The position numbers and the translations under genes were made by a program. The notes beneath the pieces are model-generated. The model was not told the DNA's origin. It saw only the letters and a list, made by a program, of their open reading frames with translations, and did no database searches. Of a DNA stretch of 64,000 nucleotides, positions 25,555 to 33,772 are shown piece by piece (position 1 is the stretch's first letter; every line of letters begins with the position of its first letter). Source of the DNA: DATEJJ01 sp039649115 (GTDB lineage Bacteria; Actinomycetota; Actinomycetes; Mycobacteriales; Micromonosporaceae). The stretch covers positions 1 through 64,000 of the forward strand of contig JBBWZQ010000031.1 in NCBI GenBank assembly GCA_039649115.1. The letters run 5' to 3'.

Positions 25555-26091
25555 CCCAGGTCTCCGCGACGGCGACAGCGGCGGCGGGGGTGGCGGTGTT
25601 GGGGATGGCGGTGTCGGGGATGGCGTGGGTGGCGGAGACGGAGGTGACGGTGTCGGAGGTGGTCTTGGTAGAGCTGCGGCATGCCAGGGCGGTCGTCCGT
25701 GGGGTGCGGCCGGTCCATACCGTCCTCGGCGCTGATCCGCTCCCAGGTAGCGCCCGCGTGACCGGCCGGTCCCCCCGCCGAGGCACGCCGCAGCTCACCA
25801 TGCCGAGTGGCCAACTCGGCGGACACCGCCAGGGCCGTCCCTTTCCCTGGCGGTGGTTTGTGCATGGCCGGTCGGCGTCCACCCCGCCCTGCGGGTGCGC
25901 GCAGCGACGTCGCGCTGCCCCCTGCCCGCCGGGGATGAGACATCACCGCTTCGGCCATGTCCGGATCGTGCCCGTGACCGGTTTCACCCGGGCGACCCTA
26001 ATGTTTCCGGCCTGCTAAGACCGCCTCACAACGCGGGCGCCTCTGGCACTCCCGGTGATAAGCCCCCATATCGGGACAGCCGAGGGCCGTT
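25555..26091. other. 537-bp stretch without a supportable gene; low-complexity tract 25591-25665
   Basis: Several frames are open here on both strands, but their translations are low-complexity (for example runs of His-Arg-Pro on the minus strand) and none has a credible start or family. The core is a degenerate GT/GA-rich tract with a repeated ATGGCGGTGT(C/T)GGGG unit. The region lies upstream of hemD on the minus strand and of the rplM promoter on the plus strand, so it may hold the hemD promoter, which I could not place. Confidence 0.6.
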
Positions 26092-26121
26092 TTGACCCTG
26101 CGACCCGCGACCGGGTATCGT
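26092..26121 (+). promoter_or_regulatory. promoter of the rplM-rpsI operon
   Basis: -35 TTGACC (26092-26097), 18-bp spacer and -10 TATCGT (26116-26121), close to the actinobacterial housekeeping consensus. The predicted leader is about 170 nt, long enough for regulation of the ribosomal operon. Confidence 0.65.
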
Positions 26122-26217
26122 TGGCCGCTGTTGTGCGATTGCCTGGCGTCCCCGCGGAGCGGGTACGCTGATTATCTTGTGCGCCGGGCTGGCGCCGTGC
26201 GTTCGCACCGCCAGGAC

Positions 26218-26271
26218 GCGCACCAAACCAACGACACGCACCAAACCACGACACGCACCAAACCAAACGAC
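26218..26271 (+). repeat. three short direct repeats in the rplM leader
   Basis: The motif CGCACCAAACCA(A)CGACA occurs three times in tandem, unusually A-rich for this genome, about 30-80 nt upstream of the rplM GTG. In the RNA it would be unstructured, with repeated ACCAAAC; a protein-binding or autoregulatory site is conceivable. Confidence 0.7.
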
Positions 26272-26297
26272 ACACTGCGGCAGGAAAAGGTAAAGCT

Positions 26298-26741
26298 GTG
26301 GGTACCTACAGCCCGAAGCCGGGCGAGATCGAGCGTCGGTGGCACGTCATCGACGCCTCCGACGTCGTGCTGGGCCGCTTGGCGACGCAGGTCGCCACGC
26401 TGCTGCGGGGCAAGCACAAGCCGACCTTCGCGCCGCACGTGGACACCGGCGATTTCGTGATCGTCGTCAACGCCGGCAAGGTGGCGCTGACGGGCAACAA
26501 GCGGCACACCAAGGTGGCTTACCGCCACTCCGGATACCCGGGTGGGCTGCGTGCGGTCGGCTACGACGAGCTGCTTGCCAAGCGCCCCGACCGGGCGATC
26601 GAGCTGGCGGTCCGGGGCATGCTGCCGCACAACAGGCTGAGCCGTCAGCTGATCAAGAAGCTGAAGGTCTACGCCGGCCCGGAGCACCCGCACGCCGCGC
26701 AGCAGCCGCAGCCATTCACCATCACGCAGATTGCCCAGTAG
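26298..26741 (+). CDS. rplM: 50S ribosomal protein L13
   Basis: A 147-aa L13, one of the early assembly proteins of the 50S subunit. The core YSPKPGEIERRWHVIDASDV, LRGKHKPTFAPHVDTGDFV and MLPHNRLSRQLIKKLKVYAG is highly conserved. GTG 26298 is preceded by AAAAGG. It is followed after 13 bp by rpsI, the universal partner. Confidence 0.97.
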   Translation: MGTYSPKPGEIERRWHVIDASDVVLGRLATQVATLLRGKHKPTFAPHVDTGDFVIVVNAGKVALTGNKRHTKVAYRHSGYPGGLRAVGYDELLAKRPDRAIELAVRGMLPHNRLSRQLIKKLKVYAGPEHPHAAQQPQPFTITQIAQ

Positions 26742-26754
26742 GTGAAGCAGACCG

Positions 26755-27246
26755 ATGACTGAGAGCGTCATTCCGAGCCCGGCCGCCGTGGCCGAGGCCG
26801 TCGTACCCACTCCGGCTCCAGCGGCCGCGCCGGCGCCCGCGCCTCGCGCACCCCGCGGTGACCGGCCGATCCAGACCGTCGGTCGCCGCAAGGAGGCGAT
26901 CGTTCGGGTACGGCTGATGCCCGGTAACGGCAACTTCACCCTCAACGGGCAGTCGCTCGCCGCGTACTTCCCGAGCAAGGTGCACCAGCAGCTGATCCGC
27001 GAGCCGCTGGTCAACGCCGACCGGGCCGAAGCCGTGGACGTCTTCGCCAACCTGCGCGGCGGCGGTACCACCGGGCAGGCCGGTGCGCTTCGCCTGGCCA
27101 TCGCGCGGGCGCTGTGCGAGCTGGATCTCGACCTGCGCCCGGCGCTGAAGAAGGCCGGCTTCCTGACCCGGGACGCGCGGGTCAAGGAGAGCAAGAAGTA
27201 CGGCCTGAAGAAGGCGCGCAAGGCGCCGCAGTACTCGAAGCGCTAG
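26755..27246 (+). CDS. rpsI: 30S ribosomal protein S9
   Basis: A 163-aa S9 with a family-typical core (QTVGRRKEAIVRVRLMPG, PLVNADRAEAVDVFANLRGG) and the invariant basic C-terminus KKARKAPQYSKR that reaches the P-site tRNA. The first 38 residues are an Ala/Pro-rich extension (AAAPAPAPRAPRG) of the kind seen in many actinobacterial S9 proteins. It is cotranscribed with rplM. Confidence 0.97.
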   Translation: MTESVIPSPAAVAEAVVPTPAPAAAPAPAPRAPRGDRPIQTVGRRKEAIVRVRLMPGNGNFTLNGQSLAAYFPSKVHQQLIREPLVNADRAEAVDVFANLRGGGTTGQAGALRLAIARALCELDLDLRPALKKAGFLTRDARVKESKKYGLKKARKAPQYSKR

Positions 27247-27351
27247 TCCGCAGCCAAGCGGGCCGTTCCGTGTCCGTGTGACGCACAGCCGGGGACGCCA
27301 CCTCGAGGAGGGGTTGGTGTGCCCGGCTGCTTCTTTGGGAGGTACCCGGTC

Positions 27352-28707
27352 ATGGGTCGGCTGTTCGGCACCGATGGCGTCCGGGGTCAGGCCAACGCCG
27401 ACCTGACCCCCGAGCTGGCCCTGGCGGTGGCCGTCGGCGCGGCGCACACCCTCGCCGAGCGGGACCGCAGCCACCCACCGCTCGCCGTGGTCGGCCGGGA
27501 CCCGCGGGCCAGCGGCGAGATGCTGGAGGCGGCCGTGGTGGCCGGCCTGGCCAGCGCCGGCGCGACGGTGGTACGGCTGGGCGTGCTGCCCACCCCCGCG
27601 GTGGCGTACCTCATGACGGAGGTACCCGCCGACCTGGGTGTGATGATCTCCGCCTCGCACAACCCGATGCCCGACAACGGCATCAAGCTCTTCGCCGCGG
27701 GCGGGCACAAGCTGCCGGACGAGGTCGAGGAGACCATCGAGGCGGCCGTGGCCTCGGGCACCGCGGGCTGGACGCGGCCCACCGGTGCCCGGGTGGGCCG
27801 CGTGCAGGACATGCCCACCGCCGCCGACCACTACGTCAAGCACCTGACGGAGTCCGTACCCCATCGCCTTGACGGTCTGCGCATCGTGGTCGACTGCGCC
27901 AACGGCGCCGCCGCCGAGGTGGCGCCCGCGGCATACCGCGGCGCGGGAGCGCACGTGGTCGCCATCCACGCGGAGCCCGACGGCATCAACATCAACGAGC
28001 GCTGCGGCTCGACCCATCTGGACACGCTCCAGGCCGCGGTCGCGCAGCACGGCGCGCACCTGGGCATCGCGCACGACGGTGACGCGGACCGCTGCCTCGC
28101 GGTCGCCGCCGACGGCCAGGTCATCGACGGCGACCAGATCCTGGCCATCCTGGCCCTGGCCATGAAGGCGGAGGGCACGCTGGCCGCGGACACGCTCGTG
28201 GCCACCGTGATGAGCAACCTCGGCCTGAAGATCGCGATGCGCGAGGCGGGCATCCGGCTGGTGGAGACCAAGGTCGGCGACCGGTACGTGCTGGAGGCGC
28301 TGCGCGCCGGCAACCTCTCGCTCGGCGGCGAGCAGAGCGGGCACGTGCTGATGCCGGCGTACTCCACAACGGGGGACGGGGTGCTGACGGGGCTGCACCT
28401 GCTGGCCCGGGTGGCCGCCTCCGGACGGTCGCTGGCGGAGCTGGCGGGCGTGCTGACGAAGCTGCCACAGGTCCTGCTGAACGTACCGGTGGCCGACCGC
28501 GCGGCGGCCGCCGCGGCGGAGCCGGTCGCCGCCGTGGTCGCGGTGGCCAGCGCCGAGCTGGGCGACACGGGCCGGGTGCTGCTGCGCCCGTCGGGCACGG
28601 AGCAGTTGGTGCGGGTGATGGTGGAGGCGCCGACCGAGGACACCGCCGCGGCGGTGGCGGAGCGGATCGCCGCGGCCGTCCGGCGGACCAGCCCGCCGCC
28701 GCGGTAG
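27352..28707 (+). CDS. glmM: phosphoglucosamine mutase
   Basis: GlmM interconverts glucosamine-6-P and glucosamine-1-P for UDP-GlcNAc and peptidoglycan. The 451-aa protein has the RLFGTDGVRG opening, the catalytic phosphoserine loop VMISASHNPMPDNG, the Mg loop IAHDGDADRCLAV and the substrate motif LGGEQSGHV. ATG 27352 has GGGAGG ten nt upstream; an in-frame GTG at 27319 is less likely. Its position after rpsI and before glmS matches other actinobacteria. Confidence 0.96.
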   Translation: MGRLFGTDGVRGQANADLTPELALAVAVGAAHTLAERDRSHPPLAVVGRDPRASGEMLEAAVVAGLASAGATVVRLGVLPTPAVAYLMTEVPADLGVMISASHNPMPDNGIKLFAAGGHKLPDEVEETIEAAVASGTAGWTRPTGARVGRVQDMPTAADHYVKHLTESVPHRLDGLRIVVDCANGAAAEVAPAAYRGAGAHVVAIHAEPDGININERCGSTHLDTLQAAVAQHGAHLGIAHDGDADRCLAVAADGQVIDGDQILAILALAMKAEGTLAADTLVATVMSNLGLKIAMREAGIRLVETKVGDRYVLEALRAGNLSLGGEQSGHVLMPAYSTTGDGVLTGLHLLARVAASGRSLAELAGVLTKLPQVLLNVPVADRAAAAAAEPVAAVVAVASAELGDTGRVLLRPSGTEQLVRVMVEAPTEDTAAAVAERIAAAVRRTSPPPR

Positions 28708-28734
28708 CCTGCCCGATTCCAGGGGACGGTCCCT

Positions 28735-28761
28735 CTTTCGCGCAGCAGGACTGCGCGAAAG
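28735..28761 (+). terminator. perfect hairpin between glmM and glmS
   Basis: An 11-bp perfect stem CTTTCGCGCAG / CTGCGCGAAAG with loop CAGGA, 27 bp after the glmM stop. It probably terminates glmM transcripts, leaving glmS to its own promoter at 28799. A smaller AGGGGAC-GGTCCCT dyad lies just before it. Confidence 0.75.
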
Positions 28762-28798
28762 TGTGGGATCTGCGCATGGTGGGTGCGCGTAGCTCTGC

Positions 28799-28804
28799 TA
28801 GTGT
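28799..28804 (+). promoter_or_regulatory. -10 element TAGTGT, predicted leaderless glmS
   Basis: TAGTGT is followed by 7 nt and GTG 28812, and there is no Shine-Dalgarno sequence near that GTG. Transcription would start at or next to the start codon. Confidence 0.5.
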
Positions 28805-28811
28805 GCTGTGC

Positions 28812-30662
28812 GTGTGTGGCATTGTGGGATTCGTGGGCGCTCGGCCGGCGCTGCCGATCGTGATCGACGGCCTGCGCCGGCTGGAGTACCGGGGGTATGA
28901 CTCGGCCGGCGTCGCGGTCGTGGCGGACGGGCAGCTGCTCACCGAGAAGCGGGCCGGCAAGCTGGCCAACCTGGAGCAGGCGCTCGGTTCGGCGACGGCG
29001 CGCGCGGCGCTGCATGTCGGTACCACCGGAATCGGGCACACCCGCTGGGCGACGCACGGTGGGCCGACCGACCGCAACGCGCACCCGCACCTCTCGGCCG
29101 ACGGCCGCATCGCGGTGATCCACAACGGGATCATCGAGAATTTCGCCAAGCTGCGGCTGGAGCTCGAGGCGGCCGGGGTGGAGTTCGCCAGCGACACCGA
29201 CACCGAGTCCGTGGCCCATCTCCTGGCGGCGGAGACGGGCAGCCTGGCGGACCGGATGCGCCGGGTGTGCCGGCGGCTGGAGGGGGCGTTCACCCTGCTC
29301 GCGGTCGACCTGGCCGAGCCCGGCGTGGTCGTCGGGGCGCGGCGCAACTCGCCGCTCGTGGTGGGGCGTGGCAACGGCGAGAACTACCTGGCCAGCGACG
29401 TCTCGGCGTTCATCGAGCACACCCGGGAGGCCATCGAGCTGGGCCAGGACCAGGTCGTGGTGATCACGCCGGATGAGGTGCTGATCACCGACTTCGCCGG
29501 GGAGGTCGTGGCCGGCAAGGACTACCACATCGACTGGGACGCGTCCGCCGCGGAGAAGGGCGGGTACGACCACTTCATGCTCAAGGAGATCGCCGAGCAG
29601 CCCCGGGCGGTCGCCGACACGCTGCTGGGCCGGCTGGACGCCAGCGGCGAGATCCTCCTCGACGAGGTGCGCTTGACCGATCAGGACCTGCGCGACATCG
29701 ACAAGGTGTTCATCGTCGCCTGTGGCACGACATACCACGCGGGGCTGGTCGCCAAGTACGCCATCGAGCACTGGACCCGCATCCCGTGCGAGGTGGAGCT
29801 GGCCAGCGAGTTCCGGTACCGCGACCCGGTGCTGGACCGCTCCACGCTGGTGGTGGCCATCTCCCAGTCCGGCGAGACCATGGACACGCTGATGGCGCTG
29901 CGGCACGCGAAGGAGCAGAAGGCGCGCGTGCTGGCGATCTGCAACACCAACGGGTCCACCATCCCGCGCGAGTCGGACGCGGTGCTCTACACGCACGCGG
30001 GGCCGGAGGTGGCGGTCGCGTCCACCAAGGCGTTCCTCACCCAGCTGGTCGCCTGCTACCTGGTCGGGCTGCACCTGGCGCAGGTACGGGGGATCAAGTA
30101 CGCGGACGAGGTCGGCGCCGTGGTGGCCCAGTTGCAGGCGATGCCGTCAAAGGTGGAGGACGTGCTGGCCACGATGGAGCCGGTACGGGCGCTCGCCAGG
30201 GAGCTGGCCGGGGCGCGCAGCGTGCTGTTCATCGGGCGGCACGTCGGGTACCCGGTGGCGCTGGAGGGTGCGCTCAAGCTCAAGGAGCTGGCGTACATGC
30301 ACGCGGAAGGGTTCGCCGCGGGGGAACTCAAGCACGGGCCGATCGCGCTCATCGACGACGGGACGCCGGTGGTGTGCGTGGTGCCGTCGCCGGCCGGCCG
30401 GGGAGTGCTGCACGACAAGATCGTGTCGAACATGCAGGAGGTCCGGGCCCGGGGCGCCCGTACCATCGTCATCGCCGAGGAGGGCGACGAGGCGGTCGTG
30501 CCGTACGCGGACCACCTCATCCGGGTACCGCGCACGCCCACGCTGCTCGCCCCGCTGGTGACGACCGTGCCGCTGCAGGTACTCGCGTGTGAGATCGCGG
30601 TCGCCCGCGGCCACGACGTGGACCAGCCGCGGAACCTCGCCAAGTCGGTCACGGTCGAGTGA
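28812..30662 (+). CDS. glmS: glutamine-fructose-6-phosphate aminotransferase (isomerising)
   Basis: GlmS makes glucosamine-6-P from fructose-6-P and glutamine. The start is fixed by catalysis: GTG 28812 places cysteine as residue 2, which becomes the N-terminal nucleophile (CGIVGFVGARPA) after Met removal. The glutaminase domain (to about residue 240) is followed by two SIS sugar-isomerase domains (VFIVACGTTYHAGLVAKYAI, ISQSGETMDTL) and the conserved end PRNLAKSVTVE. Length 616 aa is normal. No glmS ribozyme is expected or seen. It is preceded by a -10-like element without a ribosome-binding site. Confidence 0.96.
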   Translation: MCGIVGFVGARPALPIVIDGLRRLEYRGYDSAGVAVVADGQLLTEKRAGKLANLEQALGSATARAALHVGTTGIGHTRWATHGGPTDRNAHPHLSADGRIAVIHNGIIENFAKLRLELEAAGVEFASDTDTESVAHLLAAETGSLADRMRRVCRRLEGAFTLLAVDLAEPGVVVGARRNSPLVVGRGNGENYLASDVSAFIEHTREAIELGQDQVVVITPDEVLITDFAGEVVAGKDYHIDWDASAAEKGGYDHFMLKEIAEQPRAVADTLLGRLDASGEILLDEVRLTDQDLRDIDKVFIVACGTTYHAGLVAKYAIEHWTRIPCEVELASEFRYRDPVLDRSTLVVAISQSGETMDTLMALRHAKEQKARVLAICNTNGSTIPRESDAVLYTHAGPEVAVASTKAFLTQLVACYLVGLHLAQVRGIKYADEVGAVVAQLQAMPSKVEDVLATMEPVRALARELAGARSVLFIGRHVGYPVALEGALKLKELAYMHAEGFAAGELKHGPIALIDDGTPVVCVVPSPAGRGVLHDKIVSNMQEVRARGARTIVIAEEGDEAVVPYADHLIRVPRTPTLLAPLVTTVPLQVLACEIAVARGHDVDQPRNLAKSVTVE

Positions 30663-30782
30663 TGCTCCGCTCCCTGCTCGCGTTCGCCGCCCAGATCACG
30701 ATCATCCGTGGTGCACGCCCTGGTCTCCGTCGGCTTCGGTGTGCGGCTGGCGATCGAGGGCGGTCGTAGGCTGAGCGGGTGA
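30662..30782 (+). pseudogene. frameshifted small hydrophobic ORF between glmS and acpS
   Basis: ATG 30662 overlaps the glmS stop and opens MLRSLLAFAAQITII, with strong GC3 coding bias. After about 30706 the bias moves to another frame, reading VVHALVSVGFGVRLAIEGG and stopping at TGA 30780-30782, which overlaps the acpS GTG. Joining the two frames by a 1-nt change would give a protein of about 39 residues, coupled at both ends to its neighbours. It is either a decayed gene or a sequencing error. The family is unknown. Confidence 0.4.
30767..30772 (+). promoter_or_regulatory. -10 element TAGGCT, predicted leaderless acpS
   Basis: TAGGCT followed by 6 nt and GTG 30779, with no ribosome-binding site between. 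Confidence 0.45.
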
Positions 30783-31162
30783 TCGTCGCGGTGGGCATCG
30801 ACGTCGTGCTGGTCGACCGGTTCACCCGGGCGCTGGCGCGCACCCCGCTGCTGGCCGACCGCCTGTTCACCGAGGCCGAGCGCACCACCAAGTCCGGCAA
30901 CCCGCGCTCGCCGGAGTCGCTGGCGGCCCGGTTCGCGGCCAAGGAGGCGGTCGCGAAGGCCCTGGGCGCCCCGGCCGGGCTGCACTGGCACGATTGCGAG
31001 ATCGTCTCTGATCCCGACGGCAGGCCGTGGCTGACGGTCTCCGGTACCGTGGCCGCGGTGGCGACCGAGCGGGAGATCGACCGGTGGCACCTGTCGCTCG
31101 CCCATGACGGCGGGATCGCCTCGGCCATGGTGGTGGCCGAGTCCGGACGTGAGGTGAGCTGA
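30779..31162 (+). CDS. acpS: holo-[acyl-carrier-protein] synthase
   Basis: AcpS moves 4'-phosphopantetheine from CoA to apo-ACP. The 127-aa protein shows the Mg-binding motif VGIDVVLVDRF at the start and the catalytic SLAARFAAKEAVAKALG. The substrate-binding tail LSLAHDGGIASAMVV is also conserved. GTG 30779 lies 6 nt after a TAGGCT -10-like box. The 3' end overlaps nnr (TGATG). Confidence 0.95.
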   Translation: MIVAVGIDVVLVDRFTRALARTPLLADRLFTEAERTTKSGNPRSPESLAARFAAKEAVAKALGAPAGLHWHDCEIVSDPDGRPWLTVSGTVAAVATEREIDRWHLSLAHDGGIASAMVVAESGREVS

Positions 31163-32643
31163 TGCGGGCGGCGTGGCGGGTGGCGGACGTACGGGCCGCC
31201 GAGGAAGCGCTGATGGCCCGGCTGCCCGCCGGTACCCTCATGCAACGCGCCGCCACCGCGCTGGCCCGGCGGGCCGCGCTCCTGCTGGCCGACCGCTTCG
31301 GCAGCGGGTACGGCCGCCGCGCCCTGCTGCTCGTGGGCGCGGGCAACAACGGCGGCGACGCCCTGTACGCCGGCGCACAGCTGGCCCGGCGCGGGGTGGC
31401 CGTCCGGGCGCTGCTGCTCGACCCGGACCGGGCGCACCGCGCCGGCCTGAGCGCGTTTCTCCAGGCAGGCGGTCGAGTCACCGGAGAAGAAGAACAGGCG
31501 GGCAGTCGAGTCACCCGGCAGGAAACCGCGGACATCGTGCTCGACGGGATCGTGGGCATCGGCGGCAAGGGCGGCCTGCGCGAGCCGGCGGCCGCCGCGT
31601 TGGCGGCCGTCAAGGGCAATCCGCTCATCGTCGCCGTGGACGTTCCGTCCGGCGTCGACGCGGACACCGGCGAGGTACCCGGCGAGGCGGTCACCGCCGA
31701 CGTCACCGTCACCTTCGGCTGCCTCAAGCCAGGGCTGGTGGTGGGGGCCGGGGCGCGCCGTGCCGGCCTCGTCGACCTCGTCGACATCGGGCTCGCGCCG
31801 TGGCTGCGCGCTGACCCGGCCCTGCGGGTACCCGATCGGGAGGACATCTCGGCCTGGTGGCCCCGGGCGGGTGCGGACTCCGACAAGTACACGCGGGGCG
31901 TGGTCGGGGTGGCGACCGGCTCGGAGCGGTACCCCGGCGCCGGGGTGCTGTCGGTGGCCGGGGCGTGTGCCGGCCCGTCGGGCATGGTGCGGTACGCGGG
32001 CGGCGCGGGCGAGCAGGTGCGCTTCCACCACCCGTCGGTGATCGTCAGCGAGCGGGTGGCTGACGCGGGACGGGTGCAGGCGTGGGTGTGCGGCTCCGGC
32101 CTGGGTACCGACGAGCGCGCCGCCGCCGAACTGCGCACCGTCCTGGCCGGCTCGGTGCCGGTCTGCCTGGACGCTGACGCGCTCAACCTGCTCGTGGACG
32201 GATCGATGGCGCAGTGGCTGCGGCGGCGCGAGGCACCCGTCGTGGTGACCCCGCACGACCGGGAGTTCGCCCGGCTGGCCGGTGCGCCACCCGGCCCGGA
32301 CCGGGTGGAGTCCGCGCTGCGGCTGGCGGCGGCCATGCACGCGACCGTGCTGCTGAAGGGCGACCGCACCGTCGTCGCCGGGCCGGACGGCGAGGCCTGG
32401 GTCAACCCGACCGGTGCGCCGGCGCTGGCCACCGGCGGTACGGGTGACGTGCTGGCCGGCCTGCTCGGGTCGCTGCTGGCCGCGCGGCTTCCCCCGGCGA
32501 GGGCCGCGGTGGCGGCCGCGTACGCCCACGGACTGGCCGGCCGCGAGGCCGCCCGGCACGGCCCGGTGACGGCCAGCGACGTGGCTGCCGCGCTGCGTCC
32601 GGTGGTTGCCGGCCTGACCGGGGCGGGGACTGGCAAAGGTTAG
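31162..32643 (+). CDS. nnr: bifunctional NAD(P)H-hydrate epimerase / ADP-dependent dehydratase
   Basis: Repairs hydrated NAD(P)H. The N-terminal YjeF_N epimerase domain (about residues 1-215) contains LLLVGAGNNGGDALYAGAQL and VDVPSGVDADTGEV. The C-terminal ribokinase-like dehydratase domain (about 235-490) contains VVVTPHDREFARLAG, VLLKGDRTVVAGP and NPTGAPALATGGTGDVLAG. Length 493 aa fits. A short insertion with a doubled SRVT motif (about residues 104-119, 31470-31520) is less GC-rich than its surroundings. The gene overlaps acpS, and its TAG stop doubles as part of the alr -10 box. Confidence 0.94.
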   Translation: MRAAWRVADVRAAEEALMARLPAGTLMQRAATALARRAALLLADRFGSGYGRRALLLVGAGNNGGDALYAGAQLARRGVAVRALLLDPDRAHRAGLSAFLQAGGRVTGEEEQAGSRVTRQETADIVLDGIVGIGGKGGLREPAAAALAAVKGNPLIVAVDVPSGVDADTGEVPGEAVTADVTVTFGCLKPGLVVGAGARRAGLVDLVDIGLAPWLRADPALRVPDREDISAWWPRAGADSDKYTRGVVGVATGSERYPGAGVLSVAGACAGPSGMVRYAGGAGEQVRFHHPSVIVSERVADAGRVQAWVCGSGLGTDERAAAELRTVLAGSVPVCLDADALNLLVDGSMAQWLRRREAPVVVTPHDREFARLAGAPPGPDRVESALRLAAAMHATVLLKGDRTVVAGPDGEAWVNPTGAPALATGGTGDVLAGLLGSLLAARLPPARAAVAAAYAHGLAGREAARHGPVTASDVAAALRPVVAGLTGAGTGKG

Positions 32644-32646
32644 GCT
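32641..32646 (+). promoter_or_regulatory. -10 element TAGGCT overlapping the nnr stop, predicted leaderless alr
   Basis: TAGGCT, whose first three bases are the nnr stop codon, is followed by 7 nt and ATG 32654. GGAG within the spacer is too close (3 nt) to act as a Shine-Dalgarno sequence. Confidence 0.5.
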
Positions 32647-32653
32647 TGGAGCC

Positions 32654-33772
32654 ATGTGGCAGGCGGAGATCCGCGTCGACCTGGACGCGATCCGGCACAA
32701 CGTGGCGCGCCTGCGCTCCGGCACCACGGCCGAGGTGATGGCGGTGGTGAAGGGCGACGGGTACGGCCACGGCATGGTCCCGGTCGCCCGGGCGGCGCTC
32801 GACGCGGGCGCGACCTGGCTGGGCGCGTGCACCCTCGACGAGGCGCTGGCGCTGCGCGCGGCGGGCATCGAGGCGCCGGTGCTGGCCTGGCTGCTCGCGC
32901 CCGGGCTGCCGTTGCACGAGGCGATCGCGGTCGACGTGGACCTGTCCGCGTCCAGCCGGGAACTGCTCGGTGAGCTGGTCACCGCCGCGAAGGTGGCGGG
33001 CCGGACGGCGCGGGTACACCTGAAGCTGGACACCGGCCTGAGCCGCGGCGGCGCCGAGCCGGCCGAGTGGGCCGCGCTGCTGGCGGCCGCCGCGCAGGCG
33101 CAGGCCGACGGCGCGGTCGAGGTGGTCGGCCTGTGGAGCCACCTGGCCTGTGCGGACACGCCCGGCCACGGGAGCGTCGACCGGCAGTTGGCGGCCTTCC
33201 GGGAGGGCCTGGCTCTGGCCGACCGGCTCGGCCTGCGGCCGAGGTGGCGGCACCTGGCCAATTCGGCCGCCGCGCTCACCCGGCCGGACACCCATTTCGA
33301 TCTGGTACGGGCGGGAATCGCGATGTACGGGCTCTCCCCGGTCGCGGGCGAGCGCTTCGGGCTGCGGCCGGCGATGACGGTACAGGCCCGGGTCATCCAC
33401 GCGAAGCGGGTACCCGCCGGCACCGGCGTCTCGTACGGGCACACGTACACGACCAGCGCGCCGACGACCCTGGCGGTCGTACCGCTGGGCTACGCCGACG
33501 GGGTGCCCCGGGCCGCCTCCAACGCCGGCCCGGTACGGCTGGCCGGGCGGGTGCGCACGATCGCCGGGCGGGTGTGCATGGACCAGATCGTGCTCGACTG
33601 CGGCGACGACGAGGTGCACGCGGGTGACGTCGCCGTGCTCTTCGGGCCCGGCGACGCCGGTGAGCCGACCGCGGACGACTGGGCGGCGGTGGTGGGCACC
33701 ATCAACTATGAGATCGTGACCCGGATGAGCACGGTGCGCGTGCCGCGGACCTACGACGGAACGGGGCGATGA
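32654..33772 (+). CDS. alr: alanine racemase
   Basis: PLP enzyme giving D-alanine for peptidoglycan. In 372 aa, the PLP lysine is in MAVVKGDGYGHG (about residue 35), the phosphate site near HLANSAA, and the second-subunit catalytic tyrosine in GVSYGHTYTT. The domain end VGTINYEIVTRMSTVRVPR is typical. It is in the order nnr-alr-hydrolase-tsaE known from other actinobacteria and overlaps the next gene in ATGA. Confidence 0.96.
   Translation: MWQAEIRVDLDAIRHNVARLRSGTTAEVMAVVKGDGYGHGMVPVARAALDAGATWLGACTLDEALALRAAGIEAPVLAWLLAPGLPLHEAIAVDVDLSASSRELLGELVTAAKVAGRTARVHLKLDTGLSRGGAEPAEWAALLAAAAQAQADGAVEVVGLWSHLACADTPGHGSVDRQLAAFREGLALADRLGLRPRWRHLANSAAALTRPDTHFDLVRAGIAMYGLSPVAGERFGLRPAMTVQARVIHAKRVPAGTGVSYGHTYTTSAPTTLAVVPLGYADGVPRAASNAGPVRLAGRVRTIAGRVCMDQIVLDCGDDEVHAGDVAVLFGPGDAGEPTADDWAAVVGTINYEIVTRMSTVRVPRTYDGTGR

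Noticed and set aside
25551..25958. Minus-strand frame with a His/Arg-rich tail upstream of hemD
   Set aside because: His-Arg-Pro runs arise from the GT/GA-rich tandem tract read on the minus strand; no start signal, no family.
28687..28811. glmS ribozyme upstream of glmS
   Set aside because: The ribozyme is a Firmicutes feature, the gap is short, and no conserved core was found.
30649..33450. Very long open frame (over 900 codons) on the minus strand antisense to acpS, nnr and alr
   Set aside because: The plus-strand genes have clear families and coding bias; in high-GC DNA the opposite frame stays open by chance. The translation is low-complexity Arg/Pro/Ala.
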